In this document: positions 47,377-55,920 of the stretch, piece by piece
Position numbering within the stretch: position 1 is the first letter of the stretch
Layout: each line of letters begins with the position of its first letter
Assembly (NCBI RefSeq): GCF_016908275.1
Contig: NZ_JAFBDN010000007.1
Location: forward strand, 22,633 to 86,632
Reading direction: 5' to 3'
Origin: Periweissella beninensis
GTDB taxonomy: Bacteria; Bacillota; Bacilli; Lactobacillales; Lactobacillaceae
Length of the DNA stretch: 64,000 nucleotides
The notes under the pieces: model-generated
The model's input: the letters and a program-made list of their open reading frames with translations, nothing else
Databases searched by the model: none
What the model was told of the DNA's origin: nothing
Translations under genes and position numbers: made by a program

Positions 47377-48003
47377 ATGAAATATGTATGGACATTATTA
47401 GCAAGTATAGTTATCGTTATTTTTTGGATGTGGTATGCCTTTCAAGAAAAATATGCAACGCTCAGCAAGAATATTCCCTTAATTGATCAAATCAATAACT
47501 GGCAAAATTGGTTATTAATTATGGGCTTTTTGGGTGTGTGTGTACTAGTTATCTCAATTGTTTTTAAAAATAAGCAAATTGCTTTAACTGCATTGGTGAT
47601 AGAAATTATCTTTGCTAGTTTTATCATTACTACTAAGGCGACTACCGTTGATCAAAATGATAGTCAATATGCCCGCGTTAGTAAAAATAATGGTAAGTAT
47701 CAGACCATTTCAACCAGTAAAATTAAATATCTCGCAACACAAAACAATAAGTATTTAGTTTATGTGTATACTGATAAAAACATGCTCGCCACTAAAGTAA
47801 CGAGGTTAGTAAAAGCACAAGGGTATCTTTTACGCATTTATAAAGTTAAGCCAAATGCTAATTTGAATCAACTTATTTTTGGTAATACGCAACCCAATGC
47901 GCTAATAATTAACGGGGCACAATTAATCATTGTGGGGCAAGAAAGTTTATTGAAAGTCGCGGATAATAAAATGCTTAAAACAATTGAGAATTATTATCAA
48001 TAA
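47377..48003 (+). CDS. Membrane protein with extracytoplasmic thioredoxin-like domain
   Basis: 208 aa. Three hydrophobic segments occupy residues 1-90 (WTLLASIVIVIFWMWYAF; LLIMGFLGVCVLVISIVF; IALTALVIEIIFASFIIT). The C-terminal 110 residues (KYLVYVYTDKNMLATKVTRLVKAQGYLLRIYKVKP, then PNALIINGAQLIIVG) have the strand-helix order of thioredoxin-like accessory proteins but no CxxC. The function is unknown. GAGGTAAAGAG precedes the ATG. Confidence 0.72.
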   Translation: MKYVWTLLASIVIVIFWMWYAFQEKYATLSKNIPLIDQINNWQNWLLIMGFLGVCVLVISIVFKNKQIALTALVIEIIFASFIITTKATTVDQNDSQYARVSKNNGKYQTISTSKIKYLATQNNKYLVYVYTDKNMLATKVTRLVKAQGYLLRIYKVKPNANLNQLIFGNTQPNALIINGAQLIIVGQESLLKVADNKMLKTIENYYQ

Positions 48004-48070
48004 GCGATTTTGCAAGTAGTTAGGCTAAGGACGATAGGTTGCATATTGATTAATAAAAATGAGATTGGTA

Positions 48071-48119
48071 AATACACAAAAATGGCTGAATTTTTTTAAT
48101 TCAGCCATTTTTGTGTATT
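48071..48119. terminator. Strong bidirectional terminator
   Basis: Perfect 22-base arms (48071-48092 and 48098-48119, core ATGGCTGAATT) around TTTTT, between converging genes. Confidence 0.9.
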
Positions 48120-48157
48120 TTGTACCACCTGACCGATACCTCCAGTAGGGGTTAGCT

Positions 48158-48319
48158 TTAATACGGTGGTTTTTGCGATTGCTTTGGTGTTTCTTTTTTA
48201 ATAGTAATTGGCACTAATCGATGTTGATTAGTTGAAAAGGTAAATAAACGATATAGCAAGTCACCTAAGATTCCAAGTAAGATGACGGCAATTAAGATTA
48301 TATTTAACATACTGAACAT
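48158..48319 (-). CDS. Small membrane protein
   Basis: A 53 aa protein with one N-terminal helix (MLNIILIAVILLGILGDLLY) and a basic, Pro/Gln-rich tail. An AGG site lies 8 bases before the ATG. It is encoded just downstream of the OatA-like gene on the same strand, separated by about 130 bases. Function unknown. Confidence 0.55.
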   Translation of the reverse strand: MFSMLNIILIAVILLGILGDLLYRLFTFSTNQHRLVPITIKKETPKQSQKPPY

Positions 48320-48448
48320 TTTAAAGACCTACTTTCAATAGTTTCGGTTAATTCGGTCAATTAATACTTTGGTTGACCTTGTAATGTATTATACACATCT
48401 TTTAATTAATTTGAGATTAAATAACGTAACTTATCTTTTTTTTAATCA

Positions 48449-50326
48449 TCAGATACCATACTTCGCGATACTTTTGGCAATTAAATTGGTTAGATGGATA
48501 TCACCAGTTGGGTTAGGGTGAATCCCATCAGGCCCAAACCAATTATTATGCTTTTGTGCAAATTTGTGCCAATTAATCACATGTAAATTACGATATTTTG
48601 TCCTGGCTTTGTTTAATAAATTCACGTTAGCTTTGGTCCAAGGGCGCTTAACATAATTGTTGACCCAAAAAACTTGCCGATGTGGGCCTAGTTTCTGCAT
48701 CGTTTGCTGTAAGGTATGGGGATAAATATTACCGTTGGTACCTAGCATGATTAAAACATTATTCATCAGTTGTTTCTGACTTAACTGTTTTTGAATAATA
48801 ACAGGGCCTAAGGCTGCTTGGCGGCCAACATGGCCATTAACAATCACTGGCATGATCTTTTGCAAATTAGGACCGACATTGACCATCATTGAATCTCCAA
48901 TTCCAGATATATTGGTGTGCTTTAATTTTGTAATTTGGCGTGCTGTTAAGTGATAGCGGTGGGCCAGTTTTTGCTCAGTAGTTGATAATTTAATTTGGTG
49001 CTGTGGATTGCGATTGGACTTATTCTTATCCTGCTCAGTCGTTTTAAGTAACTTTTTATTTTGTTGGCTGGCTTGCTTGTGCCGGAACGCTAACTGTTTT
49101 TGAAGTGGTGTCTGATAGGTTGTAGCAGCTTGAGGAGCCAATAAACCACTAATTGAAGCGCCGATTAGGATAAAAAAGGTGACGGTCACCAAAATTATTT
49201 TTGGCTGATAGGTGACCAAGCGTTCGAAATAGGTCTGCCAAAAAGCAAAATTACTGTTTTTAATGGGTACCTCGAGGTAACGATAACTAATTTCACTAAT
49301 GACCCCGATGATTAAAAGTTCTAGCATTACGTAGAAAATTAAGTGTGTCCGATAGTTTATAATTTTTTGTTCAAAGAAAACTAACACTGGATATTGGTAT
49401 AAATAAATGCCATACGAACGGGTGCCGAGCCAATTAAAAACTTTATTGTCTAAAATTTTGATTAACCAGGTGGTTGGATGGGCAATCGTAGCAACAAAGA
49501 TAGTCGCACAAATGGTAAATAAATACATTCCACCGAAATAAGTTAGGTGGGCTTGGCCATTTAATGTTAAAAAACCAATTGTTAGACCAAACAAACTGAT
49601 AAAACTTAGTGTATTTAAAATTTTTTGATTTTTGGGCGCTAAATTTAACCGGAGATGATTTGAAGGCCAAAGATAGGCTAAACTAGCACCTAATAGAATT
49701 GCAAATAAGCGAGTATCAGTGCCATAGTAAGCACGGTTGATATTTGCTGGATCAAAAAAGACGGCTAAGCAAATTGCTGAAAAAAGCGAGCTAATAATTA
49801 ACAAACTAAATATATAGATCCGTTTGACTTTAAATTTGGCACATAAGTAGACTAATAATGGCCAAATTAAATAAAATTGACCTTCAACAGACAGTGACCA
49901 AAGGTGGGTAAATGGTGAAGGAGCAGTGAATTGTTGAAAATATGACTGGCCGTGTTTAATTTCCCAAAAATTATAGACATAAGTTAGGTTCATACCGATA
50001 TTGGCCCGTAAGCCAATTAAAGCACCAGGGTTAAATAAGGTAATGTAAGCACTCGTAGCTAACAGCATGACGAGTAGTGCTGGATACAGGCGCTTAATGC
50101 GGCGAAGATAAAATTTTTTAAGGTTAATTGAATTATGTTTTTCAAACTCTTGTAACAGTAAGTCAGTGATTAAGTAGCCTGAAACAACGAAGAAAATCGG
50201 GACACCTAAATAGCCCCCTCGAAATACGTTTGGCAAGATATGATATAAAATAACCCCTAGGACGGCTAAAGCTCGAATCCCATCAAATCCGAGGATATAG
50301 CGCCGACGTGTTGTTGAATTCCCCAT
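48449..50326 (-). CDS. oatA: OatA-like acyltransferase with SGNH domain
   Basis: Membrane O-acetyltransferase that modifies peptidoglycan and confers lysozyme resistance. The start is at the ATG with 5' end 50326 (after GGGAG), giving 625 aa. The N-terminal acyltransferase-3 domain shows GFDGIRALAVLGVILYH, GGYLGVPIFFVVSGYLIT and SPFTHLWSLSVEGQFYLIWPLL. About ten helices follow. The extracellular SGNH domain has GIGDSMM (Ser), GTNGN and DGIHPNPTGD (Asp, His). The role is inferred from OatA; it may acetylate another surface polymer. Confidence 0.9.
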   Translation of the reverse strand: MGNSTTRRRYILGFDGIRALAVLGVILYHILPNVFRGGYLGVPIFFVVSGYLITDLLLQEFEKHNSINLKKFYLRRIKRLYPALLVMLLATSAYITLFNPGALIGLRANIGMNLTYVYNFWEIKHGQSYFQQFTAPSPFTHLWSLSVEGQFYLIWPLLVYLCAKFKVKRIYIFSLLIISSLFSAICLAVFFDPANINRAYYGTDTRLFAILLGASLAYLWPSNHLRLNLAPKNQKILNTLSFISLFGLTIGFLTLNGQAHLTYFGGMYLFTICATIFVATIAHPTTWLIKILDNKVFNWLGTRSYGIYLYQYPVLVFFEQKIINYRTHLIFYVMLELLIIGVISEISYRYLEVPIKNSNFAFWQTYFERLVTYQPKIILVTVTFFILIGASISGLLAPQAATTYQTPLQKQLAFRHKQASQQNKKLLKTTEQDKNKSNRNPQHQIKLSTTEQKLAHRYHLTARQITKLKHTNISGIGDSMMVNVGPNLQKIMPVIVNGHVGRQAALGPVIIQKQLSQKQLMNNVLIMLGTNGNIYPHTLQQTMQKLGPHRQVFWVNNYVKRPWTKANVNLLNKARTKYRNLHVINWHKFAQKHNNWFGPDGIHPNPTGDIHLTNLIAKSIAKYGI

Positions 50327-50545
50327 GTTAATAAAAACTCCCATCCCAAATAAACTCGATACCATTAATATTACGATATTGTAACAATTATTTCAATTAA
50401 AAATTCAATGATTAGAGGATTAGTCTTATTTAACCAATTAATTAGAGAAAATGAACTTAAATTAGGATAAAATGTTGCAAAAAGATTACGTTAATGTTAC
50501 CGTAAAGAAGTTATCATGATGTGGATGCTTAAAAGGAGAGCAATT

Positions 50546-51412
50546 ATGAAAAGTATAATAAAATTATCACTAAGATGCTGTTTAGTGATAATGAGTATGA
50601 CGCTATTTACCAATGTAGTTACACCGACTGCAAATCATACATGGGCTGCAGAAAAAAAATCGGCCAGTGGCAAAAAATTGCTACGAATACCGTCAAAAAT
50701 AACCGGAACTTATTATTATTGGAATGTACAAGCGCAAGCTTATGAAAAATTAGTATTAACCCGTAGTAAAATCGCATTTACAATTAATAGTAAACATGCC
50801 TGGCTCGTATCAAATCATGTTACTAAGAGACCCAATATGCGGATTAAGCTAATGAATGGACACTATCAAATTGATGATAAACAAGCGCGTGATACTGATA
50901 AATATTGGATTACACCGATTAAACGGGGCTTATTGGTAACCCGGCAGTTTGCAAGTAATAACAACGTACCAGTGCAGCAAATTTTTAAAAAACAAAAACC
51001 TAGTTCAATAGCTTTGACAAAAGTTAAAACGGACAAACAATTTTTAACAGGATGGCATCAATCACTAACTATTGACAGCAACGTTGATAAAGTCTTACGG
51101 TTTAAATTAAGCTCTAATTATCAGAAATTTACGATTGGTAAAGCTAATGGTAAAGCATATTTGGAAGATGATTTTAACGTTACCCAAATCAAAAACACCG
51201 CTAGTGGTGATCTTGAATTAACTCTAAGAACTAATAATGAAAAATTAATGGCTAAGGCTTATAAACAGGTTATTTTAAAAATCGGGACAGTCAGAGCCAA
51301 GCAACAAAGATATCTAATTATTAAGAGTGAAAAATGCCGACAATTTTACGATCAGAATAGTTTTAGTTTGCCGACTGATTTAAAGCATTACTACCATATG
51401 TTACTCAAATAG
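50546..51412 (+). CDS. Secreted protein of unknown function, partner of ADP-ribosyltransferase
   Basis: Start ATG 50546 follows AAAAGGAGAG; the upstream ATG at 50516 precedes that site. The 288 aa protein has a signal peptide (about residues 1-35, ending HTWAA). The rest is basic, with beta-strand-like stretches (GTYYYWNVQAQAYEKLVLTR; KYWITPIKRGLLVTRQF; RYLIIKSEKCRQFYDQ). Not recognised. It is followed after 10 bases by the ADP-ribosyltransferase gene, so a delivery, binding or accessory role is possible. Confidence 0.8.
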   Translation: MKSIIKLSLRCCLVIMSMTLFTNVVTPTANHTWAAEKKSASGKKLLRIPSKITGTYYYWNVQAQAYEKLVLTRSKIAFTINSKHAWLVSNHVTKRPNMRIKLMNGHYQIDDKQARDTDKYWITPIKRGLLVTRQFASNNNVPVQQIFKKQKPSSIALTKVKTDKQFLTGWHQSLTIDSNVDKVLRFKLSSNYQKFTIGKANGKAYLEDDFNVTQIKNTASGDLELTLRTNNEKLMAKAYKQVILKIGTVRAKQQRYLIIKSEKCRQFYDQNSFSLPTDLKHYYHMLLK

Positions 51413-51422
51413 GAGGTTGGGC

Positions 51423-52307
51423 ATGTTCCAGATAAAAAAAAGATTAGGATTAGTGATAATCACTAGCGTATTAGTAATTTTAGGCTTTGGCCAAGCAATT
51501 CAGGCCCAAACAATAAAAGCTGGCTCAGTGGATACGATTAACTTACAACCAACGGTTAAAGTTACTAAGCGGCCAATTACCGTGTTTAAAATTAGTAAAA
51601 AAACTGGGCACGTTATTAAGACATTTCGGTTACCAGCCCATAGTTTAGTTAAGCTTAGAACAACGCCACGTAAGCCGCATACACAGGTTATTATACGAGT
51701 GAATCAGCCCGTTACCACTAAAACAATTTTGGTAACTAAGGCTAAAGACTATGTTTATCAAAATCAGACAACAGCATTATCAGTAAATCAGCAGATTAAA
51801 ATGTATGAGTTAGGTAAGCAATGGCGGCAAAGTTTAACTACTAAGCAAAAAAATGCGTTGATTGCTTACACAGGAATTGCTTATACTAGCATCAATGGTA
51901 GTTTGCGTGGTCAGGTTAAAAGTACTCCTAAAATCAAACAACAGGTTAAAAATATTGATGCTGGTTTAATGAAGTTTAAGCTACCATATGCCTTTACGGT
52001 TTGGCGAGGAACTAGTTTAGCGAACGTGCAGGCTAGTTTAGCCAATAAACCATTAAAATTAGGGGCAATTTATCGTGATAAAGGGTATATGTCCACCTCA
52101 CTGTTGAAATCAGTTGCTAATAACTTTAAAAGTGATGCCTTACTAAAAATTCAAGTGCCAACAGGGCGTCAGGGAGCTGATTTAGCAGCGCTATCTAATT
52201 TTAAAAATGAGGATGAATATTTAATAAAACACAATGCTAAGTTAATTGTAACTGGGATTTCAGCAGGAATTGGTAAAAAAATTATTACGTTAAATTTTAG
52301 CGAGTAA
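51423..52307 (+). CDS. Probable secreted ADP-ribosyltransferase (R-S-ExE class)
   Basis: Start ATG 51423 follows AGGAGG by 6 bases; 294 aa. A signal peptide is at 1-28 (cut after AIQA/AQ). The C-terminal domain (about 140-294) matches the ADPrib_exo_Tox pattern: YTGIAYTSINGSLRG, Arg195 in TVWRGTS, STS at 224-226 in KGYMSTSLL, and E263-D-E265 in FKNEDEYLI. ExE suggests arginine as acceptor. Toxins of this class modify host or rival proteins using NAD+. Residues 30-115 form an extra N-terminal domain (VKVTKRPITVFKISKKTGHV). No immunity gene is obvious, but secretion would make self-protection unnecessary. Confidence 0.85.
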   Translation: MFQIKKRLGLVIITSVLVILGFGQAIQAQTIKAGSVDTINLQPTVKVTKRPITVFKISKKTGHVIKTFRLPAHSLVKLRTTPRKPHTQVIIRVNQPVTTKTILVTKAKDYVYQNQTTALSVNQQIKMYELGKQWRQSLTTKQKNALIAYTGIAYTSINGSLRGQVKSTPKIKQQVKNIDAGLMKFKLPYAFTVWRGTSLANVQASLANKPLKLGAIYRDKGYMSTSLLKSVANNFKSDALLKIQVPTGRQGADLAALSNFKNEDEYLIKHNAKLIVTGISAGIGKKIITLNFSE

Positions 52308-52366
52308 TATAAATAATCCGCGCTAAATAATATTTAAATAGTAAGTTTTTGCAAGTAAACATGAAG

Positions 52367-52420
52367 ATAGCTATATAAAAAGACTGAATTTATAGAAATT
52401 CAGTCTTTTTATATAGCTAT
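52367..52420. terminator. Terminator after the ADP-ribosyltransferase operon
   Basis: Perfect 25-base arms (core AAAAAGACTGAATTT / AAATTCAGTCTTTTT) around ATAG. Confidence 0.9.
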
Positions 52421-52564
52421 GCTACTTTTAATACATGATAGTGGTGAGCAACAATGATAATCCGTTGCTAGGACGATCAAGCACTGTGATTAAATAATTA
52501 ATGATAATATCAAAAATAATTATAAATTGTTGTTATAATTATCGCTGTAAATGCTATAATTAGT

Positions 52565-53251
52565 TTATCGTTTAATTACAGAATAATTGATTTGTAAAAA
52601 TGAATTATCTAATTGATGAATACCTTCTAAACGTAGTGGAATCAGTGTTTGTATATCTGCTAAGTCAGTTAGACTTTCACCATCAGCAATCGTTGGCGTA
52701 TCTTGGCCCCCCACAATTAGGGGGGCTAAAACGATGGAGATTCGATCAACAAGGTGGGCCTTAAGCAAGGCCGCATTGATACTCCCTCCCGCCTCGATAG
52801 TGATATTTGTAATACTAAAGGTATTTTGTAAAATTGCTAAAATCTTGCCTAAAGTCAAGGCGGCTTGGTAGATAATCGTTACATTGTCTGTATCCTCAGG
52901 ATAATTGGGGTGTTCCGTAAAAATGACAACGCGCCGATAATAATTAGCCAAAATTTTCCGGCCATGTCGGGTTAGTCGTTGGTGGTTATCAATGATAGCA
53001 ATTGATGATTCTGTTCGTTCAGGGGTATAACTAAGATGGTTAACATTAAAACTGAGTAATGATTTGGCAGTTGTAAAAAGCCAAGCATCAACGGTTTGTT
53101 TAATATCAACAAATTGTTGGAGCCCAATCGCAATTTCAGGGATTTGATACCATTCTTTGCGGGCATTAAAGGTTGAGCTATTACCAGATGAAATTTTACC
53201 ATCAAGGGATGATAGCAAAAATAATGTTGTATAAGGTCGATTTTGTGACAT
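52565..53251 (-). CDS. RibD C-terminal domain/dihydrofolate reductase-like protein
   Basis: 228 aa. The N-terminus PYTTLFLLSSLDGKISSG is the RibD_C start; FTEHPNY and ITIEAGGSINAALLKAHLVDRISIVLAPLIVGGQDTPTI carry the NADPH and substrate regions. Stand-alone members of the family are found in bacteria without riboflavin operons and have unknown substrates. No rib genes are nearby. It is divergent from the PfkB-like gene. Confidence 0.88.
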   Translation of the reverse strand: MSQNRPYTTLFLLSSLDGKISSGNSSTFNARKEWYQIPEIAIGLQQFVDIKQTVDAWLFTTAKSLLSFNVNHLSYTPERTESSIAIIDNHQRLTRHGRKILANYYRRVVIFTEHPNYPEDTDNVTIIYQAALTLGKILAILQNTFSITNITIEAGGSINAALLKAHLVDRISIVLAPLIVGGQDTPTIADGESLTDLADIQTLIPLRLEGIHQLDNSFLQINYSVIKR

Positions 53252-53384
53252 ATGCTAAATAATTCCTAACTTACGCTAATTTATCTAAATTATAACATTA
53301 TTTATGTTTGGAAAGATTCAAACTTAACATAGCAACAATGATTTTAAATAAACTTCATAGTAAAATATTTTGGGGGAAATGCAA

Positions 53385-54335
53385 ATGAGTGAATTTTTAA
53401 CCATTAGTGAACCAATTGTCGCTTTTAAAGAAGTTCAAAAAATTGATCAAAAAACGGGAAGTGCGGTGACCTATCAGCAAACTTTAGATGGGGTAAATAC
53501 AAAGTTTGCTATTGGTCTTGCTCATTTAGGCCATTCTGCTAGTGTGATTACCAGAGTTGGTGATGATCCGCTAGGAGTGGTTGTTAAAAATGAGCTTTTA
53601 AAACAACAGGTTAGCATTGAAAACTTAGAAATGACGAGTGATTATAATACCACTGCTAAATTGGTGGCAGATGAAGAGCGTTATTTAAACGATAAATATT
53701 CGGCCTTTAAATATTTGTCACAACAACAAATTCAAAATGTTGCTTTACATGATGTTAAAGTGGGGCACATTGCTGGCTCATTATCTTTAATTTCACCACA
53801 GGTTGATGACGCAATTAATATTTTAATTCAACGATTAAGGGATGAAAAGGTTGTGATTACCTATGCACCAATGCTGTATACGATAATGCCCAACATCACG
53901 CAAGAAGTTGTGACTAAAATGAATGGATACGCTAAGTATGCCAAGTATGTTTTATTAACCCAAGAAGAAGCACAGCAACTTGTAGGAACGGATGACTTTG
54001 AAATAGTTGCTGACTATTACTTTAAAAATTCGAGCGTAACCCAGGTAGTAATTGTTGGTGATATTAATAAGGGCGTGACGGGGAAAGTCAGGGGTGAAGT
54101 AACAGCATCAATGCCCTTTACAACTAAGTTTGACGTAGCAATTCGGCATCAAGTTGAATTAGGTTGTATGTTAGGCATTTTAAGTGCCGTTTTAGAAAAA
54201 ATGTCACTTAGAGCAATTTTAAAACGCTCAGTAGCACTAACAGATATTATTATTAAAGAACCTGTTATGACTAATGGTTACCCAACCTCGGCTCGGTTGA
54301 GTGAATTTTATCGTGCCAATTTAGTTAACAATTAG
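53385..54335 (+). CDS. Degenerate PfkB-family sugar kinase-like protein
   Basis: Start ATG 53385, 8 bases after GGGGG; 316 aa. The fold is that of 2-keto-3-deoxygluconate/fructose kinases (NTKFAIGLAHLGHSASVITRVGDDPLG at 38-64; LLTQEEAQQL near 190). The C-terminal catalytic motif DTxGAGD is missing: residues 249-263 read FDVAIRHQVELGCML. The conserved glycine pair before it is also changed (LDGVNTKF). It has probably lost kinase activity and may be a regulator or decaying gene. The reading frame is nevertheless intact. Confidence 0.82.
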   Translation: MSEFLTISEPIVAFKEVQKIDQKTGSAVTYQQTLDGVNTKFAIGLAHLGHSASVITRVGDDPLGVVVKNELLKQQVSIENLEMTSDYNTTAKLVADEERYLNDKYSAFKYLSQQQIQNVALHDVKVGHIAGSLSLISPQVDDAINILIQRLRDEKVVITYAPMLYTIMPNITQEVVTKMNGYAKYAKYVLLTQEEAQQLVGTDDFEIVADYYFKNSSVTQVVIVGDINKGVTGKVRGEVTASMPFTTKFDVAIRHQVELGCMLGILSAVLEKMSLRAILKRSVALTDIIIKEPVMTNGYPTSARLSEFYRANLVNN

Positions 54336-54362
54336 AGTAGCTCTCAATTTAGGACAATTTTG

Positions 54363-54392
54363 TTGACTTAATCTAAGTATTCTTTCTATAAT
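54363..54392 (+). promoter_or_regulatory. Promoter of MFS gene
   Basis: TTGACT at 54363-54368, 18-base spacer, TATAAT at 54387-54392. Confidence 0.7.
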
Positions 54393-54442
54393 GGAAGGAT
54401 GCTTTTTTAGCTGACTAGATGAATAAGTGAGGTAAACTAAAA

Positions 54443-55609
54443 ATGAATGTAAAAGCCAAAAGAGCAATTTTTATTTTAGTATTTAGTGAATTTTTAGTGT
54501 GCTTAGGGATTAGTTTAGTAATTCCAGTAATGCCATTTTTAAAAAACCAATTGCACCTAACAGCAGCTGACATGGGTATTATGACATCCTTGTATGCCTT
54601 AGCCCAATTAATAGGTTCGCCCATTATTGGGATGCTTTCTGATCGAATTGGGCGGCGACCGTTACTAGTGTTAGGGTTAGCACTATTCATGGTGTCAGAA
54701 TTTGTGTTTGCGATTAGTAATCAATTGTTAATGTTTGATCTTTCCAGAATTATTGGGGGGATTTCTGGGGCGATGGTTGTACCAACCGCGATGGCCATGG
54801 CTGCGGATATTACGACTGAACGGCAACGTGCTCGTGTTATTGGTTGGTTATCAGCATCATTTAGTGGTGGTTTGATTTTAGGACCGGGGATTGGTGGTAT
54901 GTTAGCCAATGTTAGTTATAAATTACCGTTTTGGTGTGCCGGTATGTTAGGTTTCTTAAGTATGTTAATCATGTTGTTCTTTTTACCAAGGGAAGCTGAA
55001 CTAGGGCATCATTTAAAGCAAGCCACGGAACAGCAACCAGTTCGTTGGCAAAAATTTATGACTGGACCAATTATTTTATTACTAGGATTAATTTTAGTAT
55101 CAGCATTTGGACTTGCCGGTTTTGAAGGAATTTATAGTATTTATGTTAATGAGGTATTTGCTTTTAGTATTAATAATATTGCCGTGGTCTTAATTTTAAA
55201 CGGCATCATTTCCCTTATTTTACAGGTTGTCTTTTTTGATCGCTTAGTTGAATGGTTAAATGAAATTCGTGTCATTCGCTATAGCTTTTTATTCAGTACA
55301 ATCGGGGTTGTATGGATTTTATTTGCGCATACTAAAGTTGAAGTGGTAATTGCGACACTCCTAGTATTTTCAGCAATGGATGTCATTCGCCCAGCAGTAA
55401 CCACTTTACTAACAAAATTTAGTCGTGATGGTCAAGGTTTCTTGAATGGCTTAAATATGTCATTGACTAGTGTTGGTAATATTATTGGGCCAAGTATGGC
55501 GGGCTTTTTATTAGACGTTAATTATCATTATCCATATATAATTGTGGTTATTTTTTTGACGTTATCAGTATTGCTAACGTATGCTTTAAAACATCCAAAA
55601 CACAACTAG
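54443..55609 (+). CDS. MFS multidrug/drug:H+ antiporter (DHA1)
   Basis: 388 aa with twelve probable helices. Motif A is GMLSDRIGRRPLLVLG (about residues 56-71). Motif C-like GLILGPGIGGMLA in helix 5 marks an antiporter. Pattern is close to Bmr/NorA/TetA-like exporters; the substrate cannot be told. It has its own promoter and follows the PfkB-like gene. Confidence 0.92.
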   Translation: MNVKAKRAIFILVFSEFLVCLGISLVIPVMPFLKNQLHLTAADMGIMTSLYALAQLIGSPIIGMLSDRIGRRPLLVLGLALFMVSEFVFAISNQLLMFDLSRIIGGISGAMVVPTAMAMAADITTERQRARVIGWLSASFSGGLILGPGIGGMLANVSYKLPFWCAGMLGFLSMLIMLFFLPREAELGHHLKQATEQQPVRWQKFMTGPIILLLGLILVSAFGLAGFEGIYSIYVNEVFAFSINNIAVVLILNGIISLILQVVFFDRLVEWLNEIRVIRYSFLFSTIGVVWILFAHTKVEVVIATLLVFSAMDVIRPAVTTLLTKFSRDGQGFLNGLNMSLTSVGNIIGPSMAGFLLDVNYHYPYIIVVIFLTLSVLLTYALKHPKHN

Positions 55610-55643
55610 CTTGTTTAATTTATTTTTTAGTAAGAGATATTAA

Positions 55644-55735
55644 AAAGGCCTGCCTTACAGTGAACCCCCGGTAGTGGACTAAAATCCAATATCGGGGGTT
55701 TAACTGTACATTGATAAAAATGCGGTCTTTTTTTA
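55644..55735 (+). ncRNA. Structured RNA or elaborate terminator
   Basis: An outer stem AAAGGCC-T-GC / GC-GGTCTTT closes a long inner hairpin (ACAGT / ACTGT, AACCCCCG / CGGGGGTT, TGGA / TCCA with loop CTAAAA) and leaves a 3' single strand, ACATTGATAAAAAT. A T-run follows. It is more complex than a normal terminator. It lies 34 bases after the MFS stop, so it could be its terminator or an independent small RNA. Confidence 0.5.
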
Positions 55736-55920
55736 CGTCTTTTTAGGTTAGGGTGGTAGTAAATAGGTAACGTAATGTTTAGGTTTGAAGATAAAAATAG
55801 TGCGGGGTGGTTAAAAAAGGATATGTTGTGAATACCAGCAAAATAATTAACTCATTTTTAATTATAATGGATAAAATAATTTGTTATAATAAATGCATTG
55901 ATAAATGATGAGGCAAAAAA

